Origin: Mikania micrantha
Taxonomy: Eukaryota > Streptophyta > Magnoliopsida > Asterales > Asteraceae
Assembly: GCA_009363875.1 (NCBI GenBank)
Contig: CM018694.1
Location: 32,745,415 to 32,809,414, forward strand
Length of the DNA stretch: 64,000 bases
Reading direction: 5' to 3'
Every line of letters begins with the position of its first letter. Position 1 is the first letter of the stretch. The notes beneath the pieces were generated by a model. It was not told where the DNA came from and made no database searches. It worked only from the letters and a program-made list of their open reading frames with translations. Shown piece by piece: positions 8,296 through 19,087 of this stretch. The position numbers and the translations under genes are program-made.

Positions 8296-11263
8296 TTAGT
8301 TGCTCTGGCTCACCTTCAAAAAGAACTCAGGTCCATAGTATTCAGAGAGATACCTGCATGTGGACCCATTGTGCAATTCAATCCTTGTGATTTCTCTGTA
8401 TACGAATTCATCTGGATGTTTTCCTTCAAGGAACAGTTGTAGCTCATTCTTCTTTACCCCTTCCATCCTTTTGTATACCAGCCCCTTCTTGATCATTTTG
8501 TTTTCCAATAACTTAGAAGCTGGCATCTTAGCATTGTAGAACTTTTTAAAATCATCAATGATTTCCCAAGGGTCCATCACAAACCCAGCCATAATATCAG
8601 CACTTATCACCCTTTTGATTCTTCCTCTGTATTCTTGTGGAAGGTTTCTTGTGTGTATCCTGTGTTGCACCCTTGGGTCAGGCCATACCCTGATTACATC
8701 TTTCCTGTACTGGAAGGTATGCCTTAGTGCAAACAGTCTTTGTGCTTCCTTTCTCATGACTGTTAGTGAGGAAGTCTGAGGGTAGTCTTTGTCTACCAAT
8801 CTCAGAATCTTGTCATCATATAATCTCTGCTTTCTTCTTCTTCAATCTTTACCTTCACAGCTTGCATCTGAGATTCAGGTGTCATCTTTGGATGTTGTCC
8901 AAACACCAAAGGCTTCTCAGGCACATAGTTAGCAGGCAATGTTACTACCTTCTTTTGAACAACCAATTCTGAACCAGTTTTTGATGATTCAGGCTGTTGA
9001 ACTTTAGCTTTAATCACAGTGGAGATGGGAAGCCTGTCTTCCTCATCAGATTCCTCCTCTTCTTGAATCCTTAAGAATCTCCTCTTCTTAGGAGGAGCAC
9101 CAACATCAACAACTTGAGCAGAGGTTACTTGTTCAATTTCTTTCTCAGCACTTTTCTCTACATTAACCTGCTCAACCTCCTCCTCAGCAGGTTTATTCTT
9201 CTTTTGTCTCTTGTATGTAACTTGAATAGCTGGAGACCTTTCAACTGGAGACCTTTCAGATACATTTTCTTCATCTTCTTTTCTTTGCCTTTTAGAAGCT
9301 GATGCTGAAGCTGAAGCTGAAGCTGAAGCTGAAGCTGACTGAGTCTGTTCCTAACTCCCCCTTTTTGGCTGCAGGGAAGAAGGAGTGTGAATAGAAGTAA
9401 GTTTGGCAGTCACAGCATCATCTACCATCTGCTGTATTTGAGATTGGAGGGTAGCCTTTCATCAAGGGCTTGGGTATGATGTTCTTTAGTAAGGGAGTGA
9501 TGAGAGGGATAATAGTGAGAAGGACAGCAGCTAATGCCTCTGGGGGCTAGAACCCAAAGGATTAGTGCCTGAAGCAGAGGCTGGTGGCTTTTGAAATTGT
9601 GGAGTAGAGGTGGAAGTGTTTGTGTGACCTTCAAGATTAGAAGGTGCCATCTGTGGGGTAATAGGGGAAGATGGACTTTTATCCTGGACATCTTGGTGAG
9701 TAGCTCATTGAGCCTACAAACCTCAGCCTCAAGGATTTTGTTCTGTTGCAGAACATCAGCAAGGGTTCTTTGGTCATCAGTAGCCTTGGCTAAATCATCT
9801 GACCTCCTGATAGTATCAGGATCTACCTGAGTTGAGTGTGGCTCAACATGCTCAGGTGCCCCTTTTTCTTGGAACTGGGGACTTCCAACCTCAGGGGTAA
9901 TCCCTTCATCAGTTGTTGCCTCTGACAGGGTCTTAGCTATGTTACTACTATCAATCACTCCAAATGATGGAGGTGAAGAAGTAGCAGCCCTGTCAGATAT
10001 CAGAATCTCTCTTTCCACACTAGGAGATCTGATTTGGTAGTCAAAGTCCTGTGGGTTATCAGAGACACTTTGATCCTCCCCCTCAATGTGGGAGCTAATC
10101 CCAGTAGTGATAGGTGTCTGGGTGGGATAGGAGTGTTCAACTGATCCAGGATTTGTTCAATGACAAAAGTTGGGCTTTGTTGGGTGGTTTCCATAGGATT
10201 TGGCTGTTAAGCAGAGTGCACCCGGGGAGATTGGTGCTGATCAATAGAAACCTTTTCAACTGAAAGAGGTTCTAGAAATGTGTCTGCCCCTTCAAAGGTT
10301 GCACCAGGTTCCTGTTGAGAGGAATCCTGGGCGGTTTGAGCTGGTGGAGTCTGATGGACCACTGGTTGACTACTCCCAGTGGCCATATCATGCCTTGGTG
10401 AGGCATGGGCAGACTCAGGGGACTCATTTCCCTGAGCAGCCTTTTTGGGCTTTTTGGATTGTGGTTTGGTGGGGACTTTGGATTTGGATGTAGAAGTGGA
10501 GACTGTGGGTTCCCTCTGCTTGGGTTTTAGCTTTCGGGCAGCCTCTTTGAGAGTGGTGTTGGTGTTGTGTCGGGAATATACCTCCAGTAGAACAGCTGGA
10601 GCAGAGATCCCCTGACCAACAAGGCCATTGTGCTGTAACTGTTTTTCTATGATGGCCATGATAAATCGTGGATAAAGTAGCCATCTAGAAGAAACAGGCT
10701 TACCAGCATGTTCAGTTAATTCTGAAAACAATATTTGTGAAAAGTTTAGTTTTTTGAGATTCCAGAATTGAATACAATACCTGTTGCCACCTGGAGGACA
10801 TTTGGTCCCATGAGGAAGATTTCGGAGCCAAGCAAATGTTGATCATGTGAAATATCAGACGCTCCGGATAATTAAAGTTCTTCTTGTACGGAGTGGAATC
10901 ACTTAGGTCACCTTGGTATTCATGACTTGTGAAACAGAGGTCAAGTTGGTTCTTTGGGAATTGCGTGACCAAGTTCGCATCATCAAGTTGGAGTACCTCC
11001 CTTAGCTCGGCTGGACTGATGTGCACATTATGACCATTTACTGTTGAACGAAGAGATATCACACCAGTGCCGATGTTGATGAGCTCGACATTCATCCAAA
11101 ATTGATGAATGGATTCAACATGAAGTGTGGGATTTATGAGAAAGGCGGTTTTGAATTGGGAGGCATTCATTAAGTCAACTGCTTCATCAAACTTGGACCA
11201 GAAAGAGGATTTGGTGAGGTAGGCGACAGAGTTATGACGAGGTTTAAGGTTCATGGTCGCCAT
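8296..11263 (-). pseudogene. Env-like extra ORF region of copia-1, broken
   Basis: Downstream of pol, read 11263 to 8296, is the extra coding region typical of Sireviruses. The first part (183 residues, starting MATMNLKPRHNSVAYLTKSS) is a globular domain with IHQFWMN and HEYQGDLSD motifs and has a clear relative in copia-2 (33574-34341). A frameshift near 10730 leads into SSRWLLYPRFIMAIIEK, then a long low-complexity part rich in S, T, P, Q and K (to about 9340), a leucine-rich coiled-coil-like piece (DVLQQNKILEAEVCRLNELL), an SA repeat, and a basic C-terminal domain (8296-8799) with RVWPDPRVQHRIHTRNLP. I see no clear signal peptide or membrane anchor, so an envelope role is not supported by the sequence. 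At least four frame changes make it a pseudogene. Confidence 0.8.
9300..9340. repeat. GAAGCT hexanucleotide repeat
   Basis: About six copies of GAAGCT encode an alternating Ser-Ala stretch in the env-like region. Confidence 0.9.
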
Positions 11264-11793
11264 GGAAACAGAGACTTGAGAGGGAAGATAGGTTTTTGAA
11301 AAAGATTTAAAGTTCTGAGAAAGTGATAATGAAACAACTGAAAAAGGTTTGAGTTAAATAGAGAAAACACCAGAGGTTGAAACATCTGAAGAGTAAAGTT
11401 ACTCATCAGATGTTGTCGACAGATTTTGTTCATCAGTTGTTTTCAGCAGTTGCTCATCAGACTTTGTGAAAAATATGTTCATCAGAACTTGTGAACAATT
11501 TGGTCATCAGACTTTGTGAAAAAGTTGTTCATCAGAACTTGTGAACAATTTGGTCATCAGACTTTGTGAAAAATTTGTTCATCAGCATTTGGGATAGATA
11601 TTTGACCTTCAGTACTTGTAACTTAGAGTATTGATAAAGGTCATAGCTGTCCTTGAATCAGTACTTCTGATATTTATCAGTATTTACTGAAAATATCAAA
11701 AGTTCAAGGTGATAAAGAAAATTTTATTGTTAACAGAAAATGTAATATTTTTGGATTTTTGAAAGTTGAAAGTTTATTTGTGGAAAAATCAAT
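11264..11793. other. Spacer between pol and env-like region of copia-1
   Basis: Non-coding in all frames as far as I can see. It is dominated by CATCAG-containing repeats, including the 50-base tandem repeat at 11461-11585. In Sireviruses this interval could carry signals for expressing the downstream ORF, but nothing specific is visible. Confidence 0.6.
11461..11585. repeat. 50-base tandem repeat, 2.5 units
   Basis: Units at 11461-11510, 11511-11560 and 11561-11585, each starting ACTTTGTGAAAAA and ending TTTGGTCATCAG. The first two units differ at two or three positions. Confidence 0.93.
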
Positions 11794-13507
11794 CTATTCA
11801 AGTTGCAGCATACCAAGCCTTAGAACTAAGTTTTGAAAAGTGGAGGTGTCTAAAGGCTTAGTAAAAATGTCTGCAAGCTCATCAGCACTAGGAACAAACT
11901 TTGGATCAATCAGACCCTTTTCAAAACAATCTCTTATAAAATGATGTCTGATCTCAATATGTTTGGTCCTAGAGTGCTGAACTGGATTCTTGACAATACA
12001 AAGAGCTGAGGCACTGTCCATTAACAATGGTGTCTTAGACTCTTTGATGCCATAATCCAAGAGTTGAGTCTGAAGCCAGAGAATTTGTGAAGTACAACTT
12101 GCAGCAGCAATGTACTCGGCTTCAGCAGTGGAAGTGGCCACAGATGTTTGTTTCTTACTTTGCCAAGAAACCAGACAGTTTCCCAAAAACTGACAACCAC
12201 CAGAGGTTGATTTTCTGGTAAGTTTGCATCCTGCATAGTCACTATCAGAGAAAGCAACCAGCTTGCAGGAATGCCCATTGGAGTACCAAATTCCCAGAGA
12301 TTGAGTGCCCTGCAAGTATCTGAAAATTCTTTTCACAGCAATTAAATGAGATTCTTTAGGTGTAGCCTGAAATCTAGCACAAACACATGTAGCAAACATA
12401 ATGTCTGGCCTAGATGCTGTGAGATACATCAAGGACCCAATCATACATCTATAAAGAGTTTCATCAACTGATTTACCTTTCAAATCTGCATCAAGTTGTG
12501 TGGTGCTGCTCATGGGGTTAGAACATGGTTTACAGTTTTGCAAATCAAATTTCTTTAATAAATCTTTTGTGTATTTGGCTTGATGAATGAAAATGCCATC
12601 AGTACTTTGTTTGATTTGAAGACCCAAGAAAAACTGTAATTCCCCCATGGCACTCATTTCAAAATGTTTGGTCATTAATTCAGTAAACTCAGCACACAAC
12701 TTTGGATCAGATGAAGCAAAAATGATGTCATCAACATAAATTTGAACAAGAAGCTTATGCTGTCCTACTCTCTGTATGAACAAAGTTTTATCAATGGAGC
12801 CTCTAGTGAAATTATTTTTAAGAAGAAAAGTGGATAGAGTGTCATACCAGGCTCTAGGTGCTTGTTTCAGCCCATAAAGAGCTTTATCAAGCTTGTACAC
12901 CCAATCAGGATGTTTATTGTCCTCAAACCCTGGTGGTTGACACACATACACTTCCTCTTTTATTTTACCATATAAGAAAGCACTTTTGACATCCATTTGA
13001 AAAACTTTTAGTTTGTGTAAGGCAGCATATACTAAAAACAATCTAATTGCTTCCAGTCTAGCTACAGGGGCAAAAGTCTCATCATAATCAATACCTTCTT
13101 CCTGAGAACCCCTGTACAACTAGTCTGGCCTTGTTCTTAACTATTTGACCATTTTCATCAGTTTTATTCCTAAACACCCATTTAGTGCCTATTGCACACT
13201 TACCTTGGGGTAAAGGAACCAGCTCCCAGACTTGTTGTTTCTTGAACTGCAACAACTCCAACTGCATTGCTTCCACCCAGCCATTGTCTTTGAGTGCAGT
13301 GTGATAGTTCTTTGGCTCTTGTTGACTGACAAATAAGGCATAGAGACAAAAGTTTGATAATTGACTTCTTGTTGAAACACCTGCAGAAATATCACCAAGA
13401 ATTTGAGATAATGGATGATCCTTCAGTTCTTGATATGGAATAAGATCAGTGCAAGTGTTTGATGGAGGTTCAGCTGCTGTAGATGTTGATGAAGAACCAG
13501 GGAACAA
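11794..13507 (-). pseudogene. Reverse transcriptase and RNase H of copia-1
   Basis: This is the Ty1/copia-type polymerase that copies the element RNA inside the particle. The N-terminal part (13088-13507) has the region around ALKDNGWVEAMQLEL and KWVFRNK. A frameshift near 13110 separates it from the main part (441 residues), which has DETFAPVARLEAIR, the metal-binding MDVKSAFL and YVDDIIF, and then a copia RNase H with DSDYAGCKLTRKSTSGG, AEAEYIAAA and the end motif ADIFTKPL. All catalytic aspartates are present. It is disabled by the frameshift and by breaks further upstream in pol. Confidence 0.95.
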
Positions 13508-13723
13508 TTCAGCTGGAATTTCAAATGATGTGGAAGAATCAGAATTTCATCAGCATTTGTATTTGGAGGAGCAACTGGAGCAGGAGGAGCATCAGATTTA
13601 GCATACAATGGCAGATTATCACTAAATCTGAACAGATGAGTACTTTCATCTTCATCATCAGGACTTCCTAGTGTGGTTTCTGTAGAAGCTTTTGGTGGAT
13701 CTACAGTAAGTACCTCATGTGCT

Positions 13724-14965
13724 TCACATTAGGCTCAACTGGAAATTCATGTTGCAAGATGTTAAGATCAAACATCTCAGCAGGATTTTGAGGAATGGAA
13801 TCTTTGGGACATTCATTGAATTTAACATGAAGAGTTTCTTCAACAATTTTGTTCGACAATTGAACACTCTATAAGCCTTGCAAGTTGAAGAGTAGCCAAC
13901 AAAATATCCTGCATCAACTTTTGAATCAAACTTTGTGAGTTGATCTTTGGTGTTAAGGATATAACATGGACACCCAAAAACTCTGAAGAAAGAAATCAAA
14001 GGGGTTAGAGAGTGAAGTATTTCATATGGATTTTTCAACCATCGTTGATTTACTAGAACCCGGTTTTGCACATAGCAAGCTGTGTTAACAGCTTCTGCCC
14101 AGAAGGTTAGTGGTAAACCAGAATCTGCAAGCATTGTTCTGGCAGCTTCAATCAAAGTCCTATTTTTCCTTTCTACAACTCCATTTTGTTCAGGAGTTAT
14201 GGGAATACTGTACTGCCTCTGAATTCCCTTCGACAGATAAAATTCATCCAAAATGTGATTTCTAAATTCTGTGCCATTATCACTCCTTACACACTTGACA
14301 GGAATAGAATATTGCTTTTCAGCAAACAACACAAAATTCATAATAGCCTTGGCAACCTCACCTTTTGAGTGTAAGAAGAAAGTCCAGACAAACCTTGAAT
14401 AATCATCAACAATAACTAGACAGTACTTCTTCTTTGCCATAGACATTATCTGCACTGGCCCAAACAAATCCATGTGCAACATTTGCAGGCAACCAGTGGA
14501 TTTTGAATCTCCAATTGGAGGAAAAGAGACTTTGTGTTGCTTTCCTTTCAAGCAGGCAGTGCAATTCTCATCACAACTAAAATCCTTTAAAGGAAGACCT
14601 CTAACCAATCCATGTTTCACCAATTGATTCATGTTTTTGATGTGCACATGACCTAATCTTCTATGCCACAGATTAGATTCCTTGAAAGAAGCCTTAGAGA
14701 ATAAACAAGGATGACCTTTAACAGAGATTTTCTTTGATAAATCAAAGGCATATACCTTTCCTACTCTGTTAGCCTTTAGGAGTGTATACTCATCTAAAAC
14801 TTTGCCAATCAGAGGCAGCACATCAGAAGATAGAATCCTACAATCTTGCTTAGTGAAAAGAGAAACATGACCCTTATCACACATTTGACTAAATCTCAGA
14901 AGATTATACTTAAGATTCTCAACATGATTCACATCATCAAACCTAATCTCACCATTTGTTACCAT
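13724..14965 (-). pseudogene. Integrase of copia-1
   Basis: Integrase inserts the cDNA copy into the host genome. The gag-pre-integrase zinc-binding region is visible (HRRLGHVHIKNMNQL, CTACLKGK), then the catalytic core with its three acidic residues in LHMDLFGP, RSDNGTEF and QNGVVERKN, then the copia-specific tail FRVFGCPCYI and DAGYFVGYS. The frame is lost near residue 385 (around 13810-13850), before the linker to reverse transcriptase; the stretch 13508-13723 encodes the damaged linker. Confidence 0.93.
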
Positions 14966-15138
14966 ACCTTTCCCGATAATGTAACCCTTAGCATCATTTC
15001 CAAAGGATACAAATCCCTTCCTTCCTGTAAAATAATTATGAAGAGAGATCTGCTCCCAGTCATATGCATGGATCCTCCACTGTCAACATACCAGATGCTA
15101 TTTTGGCATGCTGAAGGACCCTGCATACACCAACACAC
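14966..15138 (-). pseudogene. Protease of copia-1, after one stop codon
   Basis: The copia aspartic protease signature WYVDSGGSMHMTG lies at about 15060-15097, in the same frame as gag and separated from it by a single TGA at 15139-15141. About 15 codons later the frame shifts into that of integrase. Only the active-site half is compact enough to recognise, as is normal for copia proteases. The TGA might be read through or be simple decay. Confidence 0.8.
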
Positions 15139-18100
15139 TCAGTTAGACTTTGGGACCCAAACCATTTTGGTTTTGGGTCTGTCAACACATGAAGAAACAA
15201 AATGAGCAGTTTCAGTTGAAGCAACACTTGAATCATTCTTATCAGAAGATTTAACCTTGACTTTGGTTTTTGGTTTCTTCTTCTGAAATGAGACAACAGA
15301 TGCCTTTGCTAGATTTACTCTTCCTAGCAGTTGTTGCATCATTAACATCAGTTGATTATGATTTTGTGTCAAGATTTTGATTTCATTAGACACATTCTGA
15401 CCTGACTTTGGATTTGTTGGTTTTAACACCTTAGTTTCTTTAACTGATGAAGAACCATTCATGTAATGTTTCTTTGAATCTGGAACCACCTCCTTACCTT
15501 TCTTGAACTTATTTGATTTAGTTCCATGTGAGGTGTTTCCAGTCTTTGAACTGACAGATGATTCTGGTACAAACTTGGAACGAAATTCAGTTTTCATTTT
15601 GAGAATGTTTTTGTTTTTATGCTTTATTTTGTTGAATTTAGAACCTTTTCTGTACCAGCATTCATCAGTGGAATGATTAAACAGCCTACAAATTTCACAA
15701 GGCACCCTCTTTTGCTTTCCCTTGTGATTATCTACAAGTACTGATGACTTAGATACTGAGTTTTTGTTCTTCAGCACATTTGGAACATCAGTATTTGTAG
15801 ACAAATTGACAACAGCTGATGTGTTGACAACCTCTGAAGAGTTATTCTTCAGCACTTGTCTATCAACACTTTTCCACTTATCAGTAGTTGTACTATCAGC
15901 TTTTTCTACAACTACTGATGAGTGATTCTGACTTATCAGAAGCCGTGCATCTTTCTCTCCAGTGCTATGCCCATCTGACTTAACCAGTTTTAAATTTAAT
16001 TCATTGGAAACCTTTTCATCAGGATTAATCTCAATTAAAACACTATCCTGACATGTTTCATCCTGGATAACATTTGTACATCCAAGAGAATAAGAATAAG
16101 TTTCAATGTCAATAGTTTCAGACTCAGATTTGCAGGCACTTGAATCACTTTCAAATGATTCTTCAGCATCAGACATTTCTGAAGATTTGGTGGATTGGTG
16201 TACACTGTCCCCTTCAGACTCACAGTTAAGATTTTTTTGTGTATAATCAGTTGGAGGAGCAGTGTGATTGTATCCAATACCAAACTTCACATTTGATGCA
16301 GTTTGCTTGTTTAACAGCAACTCAAACCCCTTGCAAGATTCAACCCATTTTGCACATTCTACTTGGGTTGCTGCAAGTGTTTGTTTCAGATCATTGTGTT
16401 TTACAAGCATGACTTCCACCCTAGCCTTTTCATCAGACAATTGACACTTGAGTTTATAAATTTCAGACTCTTTTTCATCCAAAACTTTCTCAAATTCAGT
16501 TTTATTCTTAGTCATGACCCTTTCTAAATCCAACTTCTCATTGATTAACTCAACATTGATTTCTCTAATTGAAGCAAATGCTAAAACACAAGACTCTGAA
16601 CACAACTTAGCTTTTGATTCAGATGATACCTGTGATGTTGAAGAAGTTGAACTTGAGTTGTCAGTTGACTCAATAGCCATCAATGCAAGATTGCCAAATG
16701 GGTTATCTCCTCCATGTGGACTCGCTTCAGAGTATAGCTGCATGTTGAAATCAGATAAATCATCAGGTAAACTACTCCAATCAGCTACTCCAGGGGTGAA
16801 AAAGCTCTGATGTTGTTGTTGTTGTGGCTGTTGATTTGTTTGAGATTTGCTGGGATCAGGAAGAGCAGGTGATTGTGAAGGAATTAATGCTGGAGTGTGA
16901 GTAGGTTGAGGCATGTAAAAGCAAGGATATGGATACGGCATAGGACTTTGTGGAACAAAATGAGCTGGATAAAATTGTTGTTGACCAGACCCAGAGGATT
17001 GTTGTCCTTTGTTTTGTGGATTATTGCTAGGAAAGGTCACAAAGGGTGCAGAGGAACTAGGTCCATTAGATTTGCACTCTCTAGCAAAATGACCAAGCCT
17101 GTGACACTTGTGGCACCTCAACTTCCCTTTGTCAAAACCAACTTTGGTTTTACCAGATAATCCGGGAAATTTTCTTCCAGTTCTTTTGTAGAACTTTTGA
17201 GATCTGATGTTGATTAATGTCATCTGACTTAAAATATCCATTTCCTCCAGATCATCATCTGGGATTCCTTTCAAGTCATCCATCACAAAACACAAATTAT
17301 CACCATAATTTCCTGCATTACCATCAACTCCCACAAAAGCATGTTCAGTATTGTTAGTAGAAAAATCAATATGTTCATCATAAGAACATTCAGACCCATT
17401 AAACTCGGACTCTTGACCAATCAAAGCAGTATTGCCGGGAATAAAATCATCAGTGAGCTTGCCAGATGAAGACAGCTTTCTTTTCTGTTCTACCTCTCTC
17501 TCAAATGTTAAGAGTTTCCCATGAAGTTGGGTGAGGGATAGATGTTCTGGATTTGCACTGGAGCGTAGGATAATAGTATAAGTATCCCATCTATCAGGCA
17601 GTGATCTAAGAAACCTGTTGTTCATCTGACTATTGGTATATTCCTGTTTAACCATTTTCAACTCAGAAATCAGACAGGAGAACCGCTCAAACTGTTGAGT
17701 CAATGACTCACCCTTCCTAGAAGAGAATGTCTCATACTGTTGGGCGAGGATTTCTCTTGTGTTTGCTAAAACCTCATCGGTTCCACCGAATTGTTCTTTC
17801 AGTGCAACCCAGAGATCATGAGCAGTATCATGATGCATCAAGCCAGAGTAAATCTCATTCGGCAAAGCCATGGCCAGAATACCATGAGCTTTCGCATCAA
17901 TTTCAAACAATCTAATATCCTCATCCGAATACATATCTGAAGGTTTCGGAATCATTAGTTTAGTTTCAGGATCAGTGATCATGGGTTTGTAAGGACCATG
18001 CACTACAGATTTCCAACATCCTGCACTATTAATTGACAGGTGATGTAGCATTCGACGTTGCCAAATGTTGTACTCACTCCGAACCAGCATAGGAGGCTTG

Positions 18101-18168
18101 GTTGTGGAGCCTGTATTGTGCGGATCATTGTTTGGAGTAGTCATGATCTCAGATTCACTCAATATCAA
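15139..18168 (-). CDS. Gag of copia-1 (long Sirevirus type, intact frame)
   Basis: An uninterrupted frame of 1009 codons. The more likely start is the second methionine (MTTPNNDPHN, about 18144), because related Gags begin there. Residues about 20-240 form the copia Gag core (YNIWQRRMLHHL, MALPNEIYSGL, DLWVALKEQFGG, QFERFSCLISELK). A CCHC zinc knuckle (CHKCHRLGHFAREC) is near residue 355. A Q- and P-rich linker follows, then a coiled coil (about 535-620, with NEKLDLERVM and CAKWVESCKGFELLL), and a second knuckle (CEICRLFNHSTDEC) near 825. This length is typical of Sireviruses, whose Gag carries a long C-terminal extension. It is the only full-length protein left in this element and could in principle assemble particles. 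Confidence 0.93.
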   Translation of the reverse strand: MILSESEIMTTPNNDPHNTGSTTKPPMLVRSEYNIWQRRMLHHLSINSAGCWKSVVHGPYKPMITDPETKLMIPKPSDMYSDEDIRLFEIDAKAHGILAMALPNEIYSGLMHHDTAHDLWVALKEQFGGTDEVLANTREILAQQYETFSSRKGESLTQQFERFSCLISELKMVKQEYTNSQMNNRFLRSLPDRWDTYTIILRSSANPEHLSLTQLHGKLLTFEREVEQKRKLSSSGKLTDDFIPGNTALIGQESEFNGSECSYDEHIDFSTNNTEHAFVGVDGNAGNYGDNLCFVMDDLKGIPDDDLEEMDILSQMTLINIRSQKFYKRTGRKFPGLSGKTKVGFDKGKLRCHKCHRLGHFARECKSNGPSSSAPFVTFPSNNPQNKGQQSSGSGQQQFYPAHFVPQSPMPYPYPCFYMPQPTHTPALIPSQSPALPDPSKSQTNQQPQQQQHQSFFTPGVADWSSLPDDLSDFNMQLYSEASPHGGDNPFGNLALMAIESTDNSSSTSSTSQVSSESKAKLCSESCVLAFASIREINVELINEKLDLERVMTKNKTEFEKVLDEKESEIYKLKCQLSDEKARVEVMLVKHNDLKQTLAATQVECAKWVESCKGFELLLNKQTASNVKFGIGYNHTAPPTDYTQKNLNCESEGDSVHQSTKSSEMSDAEESFESDSSACKSESETIDIETYSYSLGCTNVIQDETCQDSVLIEINPDEKVSNELNLKLVKSDGHSTGEKDARLLISQNHSSVVVEKADSTTTDKWKSVDRQVLKNNSSEVVNTSAVVNLSTNTDVPNVLKNKNSVSKSSVLVDNHKGKQKRVPCEICRLFNHSTDECWYRKGSKFNKIKHKNKNILKMKTEFRSKFVPESSVSSKTGNTSHGTKSNKFKKGKEVVPDSKKHYMNGSSSVKETKVLKPTNPKSGQNVSNEIKILTQNHNQLMLMMQQLLGRVNLAKASVVSFQKKKPKTKVKVKSSDKNDSSVASTETAHFVSSCVDRPKTKMVWVPKSN

Positions 18169-18362
18169 TGAAATTCAAATGAATTAATGTAAATTCCAAC
18201 CAATTGATTCAACACAGATTGATATTCAAAAACAAATCAACAGAAGTTAACAGAAAACGTCAATCTATAACGAATTCTTACTAATCGGCTAATTCGATCA
18301 ACCAGAGAACTGAATTTGAGCAGTTTCAGAGATCAATTGTTTAATCGATCAATGATTAACCT

Positions 18363-18374
18363 GCTCTGATACCA
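18363..18374 (-). other. Primer-binding site of copia-1
   Basis: The minus strand reads TGGTATCAGAGC, two bases from the 5' LTR edge, so initiator tRNA-Met is the primer. Confidence 0.95.
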
Positions 18375-18376
18375 AT

Positions 18377-18911
18377 TGTAGGATCAGATGTTCTCATTTG
18401 ATCAATAGCAGCGGAATTCAAAGATGAATTAGCTCAATATTAGCAAGAACAAAGTTAATTCAATCAAATAGTAAAGCACAGGTGGTTATAGAGAGAGAAT
18501 TCTGTAAAAGGAATAATTCATTTAATCGCACTAACTTTGTAAAACAATTCAATGTGTCAACTGCCCTAATATAGAAGCAGTGACGTCTGATGATGTCACA
18601 AGATGTTGACATCTAACAGACAGAATACAACTACTGAAAATAACTAAACTACTGAAAGAAGACTACAACATCTGATGAGTAAAATACTCATCAGACTTTT
18701 TACAAGTATTGAAAGGAAACTACTGAAGACTAAACTAAACACCACAACAGCTGAAAGCTAACACTTCAGCTGTTGTGAACAACGTCTGAAGACTTGTTCT
18801 TCAGCTTCAACAGTTGTTTGTCTTCAGCCTTTGTGTTCTTTTTCAGTTGTTGTGAGCTTGTGGGACTTAGAGGATTTTCTGATCAGGCTCATTGGTTCTT
18901 TTGGTCCAACA
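18377..18911 (-). mobile_element. 5' LTR of copia-1 (535 bp)
   Basis: Nearly identical to 7440-7997, with a 24-base deletion near 18805. It is followed by the target duplication GTATT at 18912-18916. Confidence 0.96.
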
Positions 18912-19087
18912 GTATTACACTTTGAAAATCATTGTACTTCAAGTTATCATTAATGAATTGATGTTTTGTTTTTGTTTACTTTGTGTCTTGATCATGACTA
19001 CCACTAACATGGCATCTAACATAACTCTTGACAAACACTCTAACCCATGATGACTAACACTCTATCCCTTCTGTATAGAAACCGACT

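Larger units (their letters stand above)
7440..18911 (-). mobile_element. Complete Sirevirus-like Ty1/copia element, copia-1 (11.5 kb)
   Basis: Both LTRs begin TGTAGGATC and end CCAACA, flanked by the 5-base duplication GTATT. In minus-strand order it holds PBS, long gag, protease, integrase, reverse transcriptase, RNase H, an extra env-like region and a polypurine tract. The large size, very long gag and extra region after pol fit the SIRE/Maximus lineage. By eye the LTRs differ by about four substitutions, one 1-base indel and one 24-base indel, so it is a recent insertion. Nevertheless pol and the env-like region carry frameshifts. Confidence 0.96.

Noticed and set aside
18917..19087. Possible host gene or promoter between copia-1 and T1 gag
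   Set aside because: Simply the AT-rich T1 spacer that continues 7356-7439.
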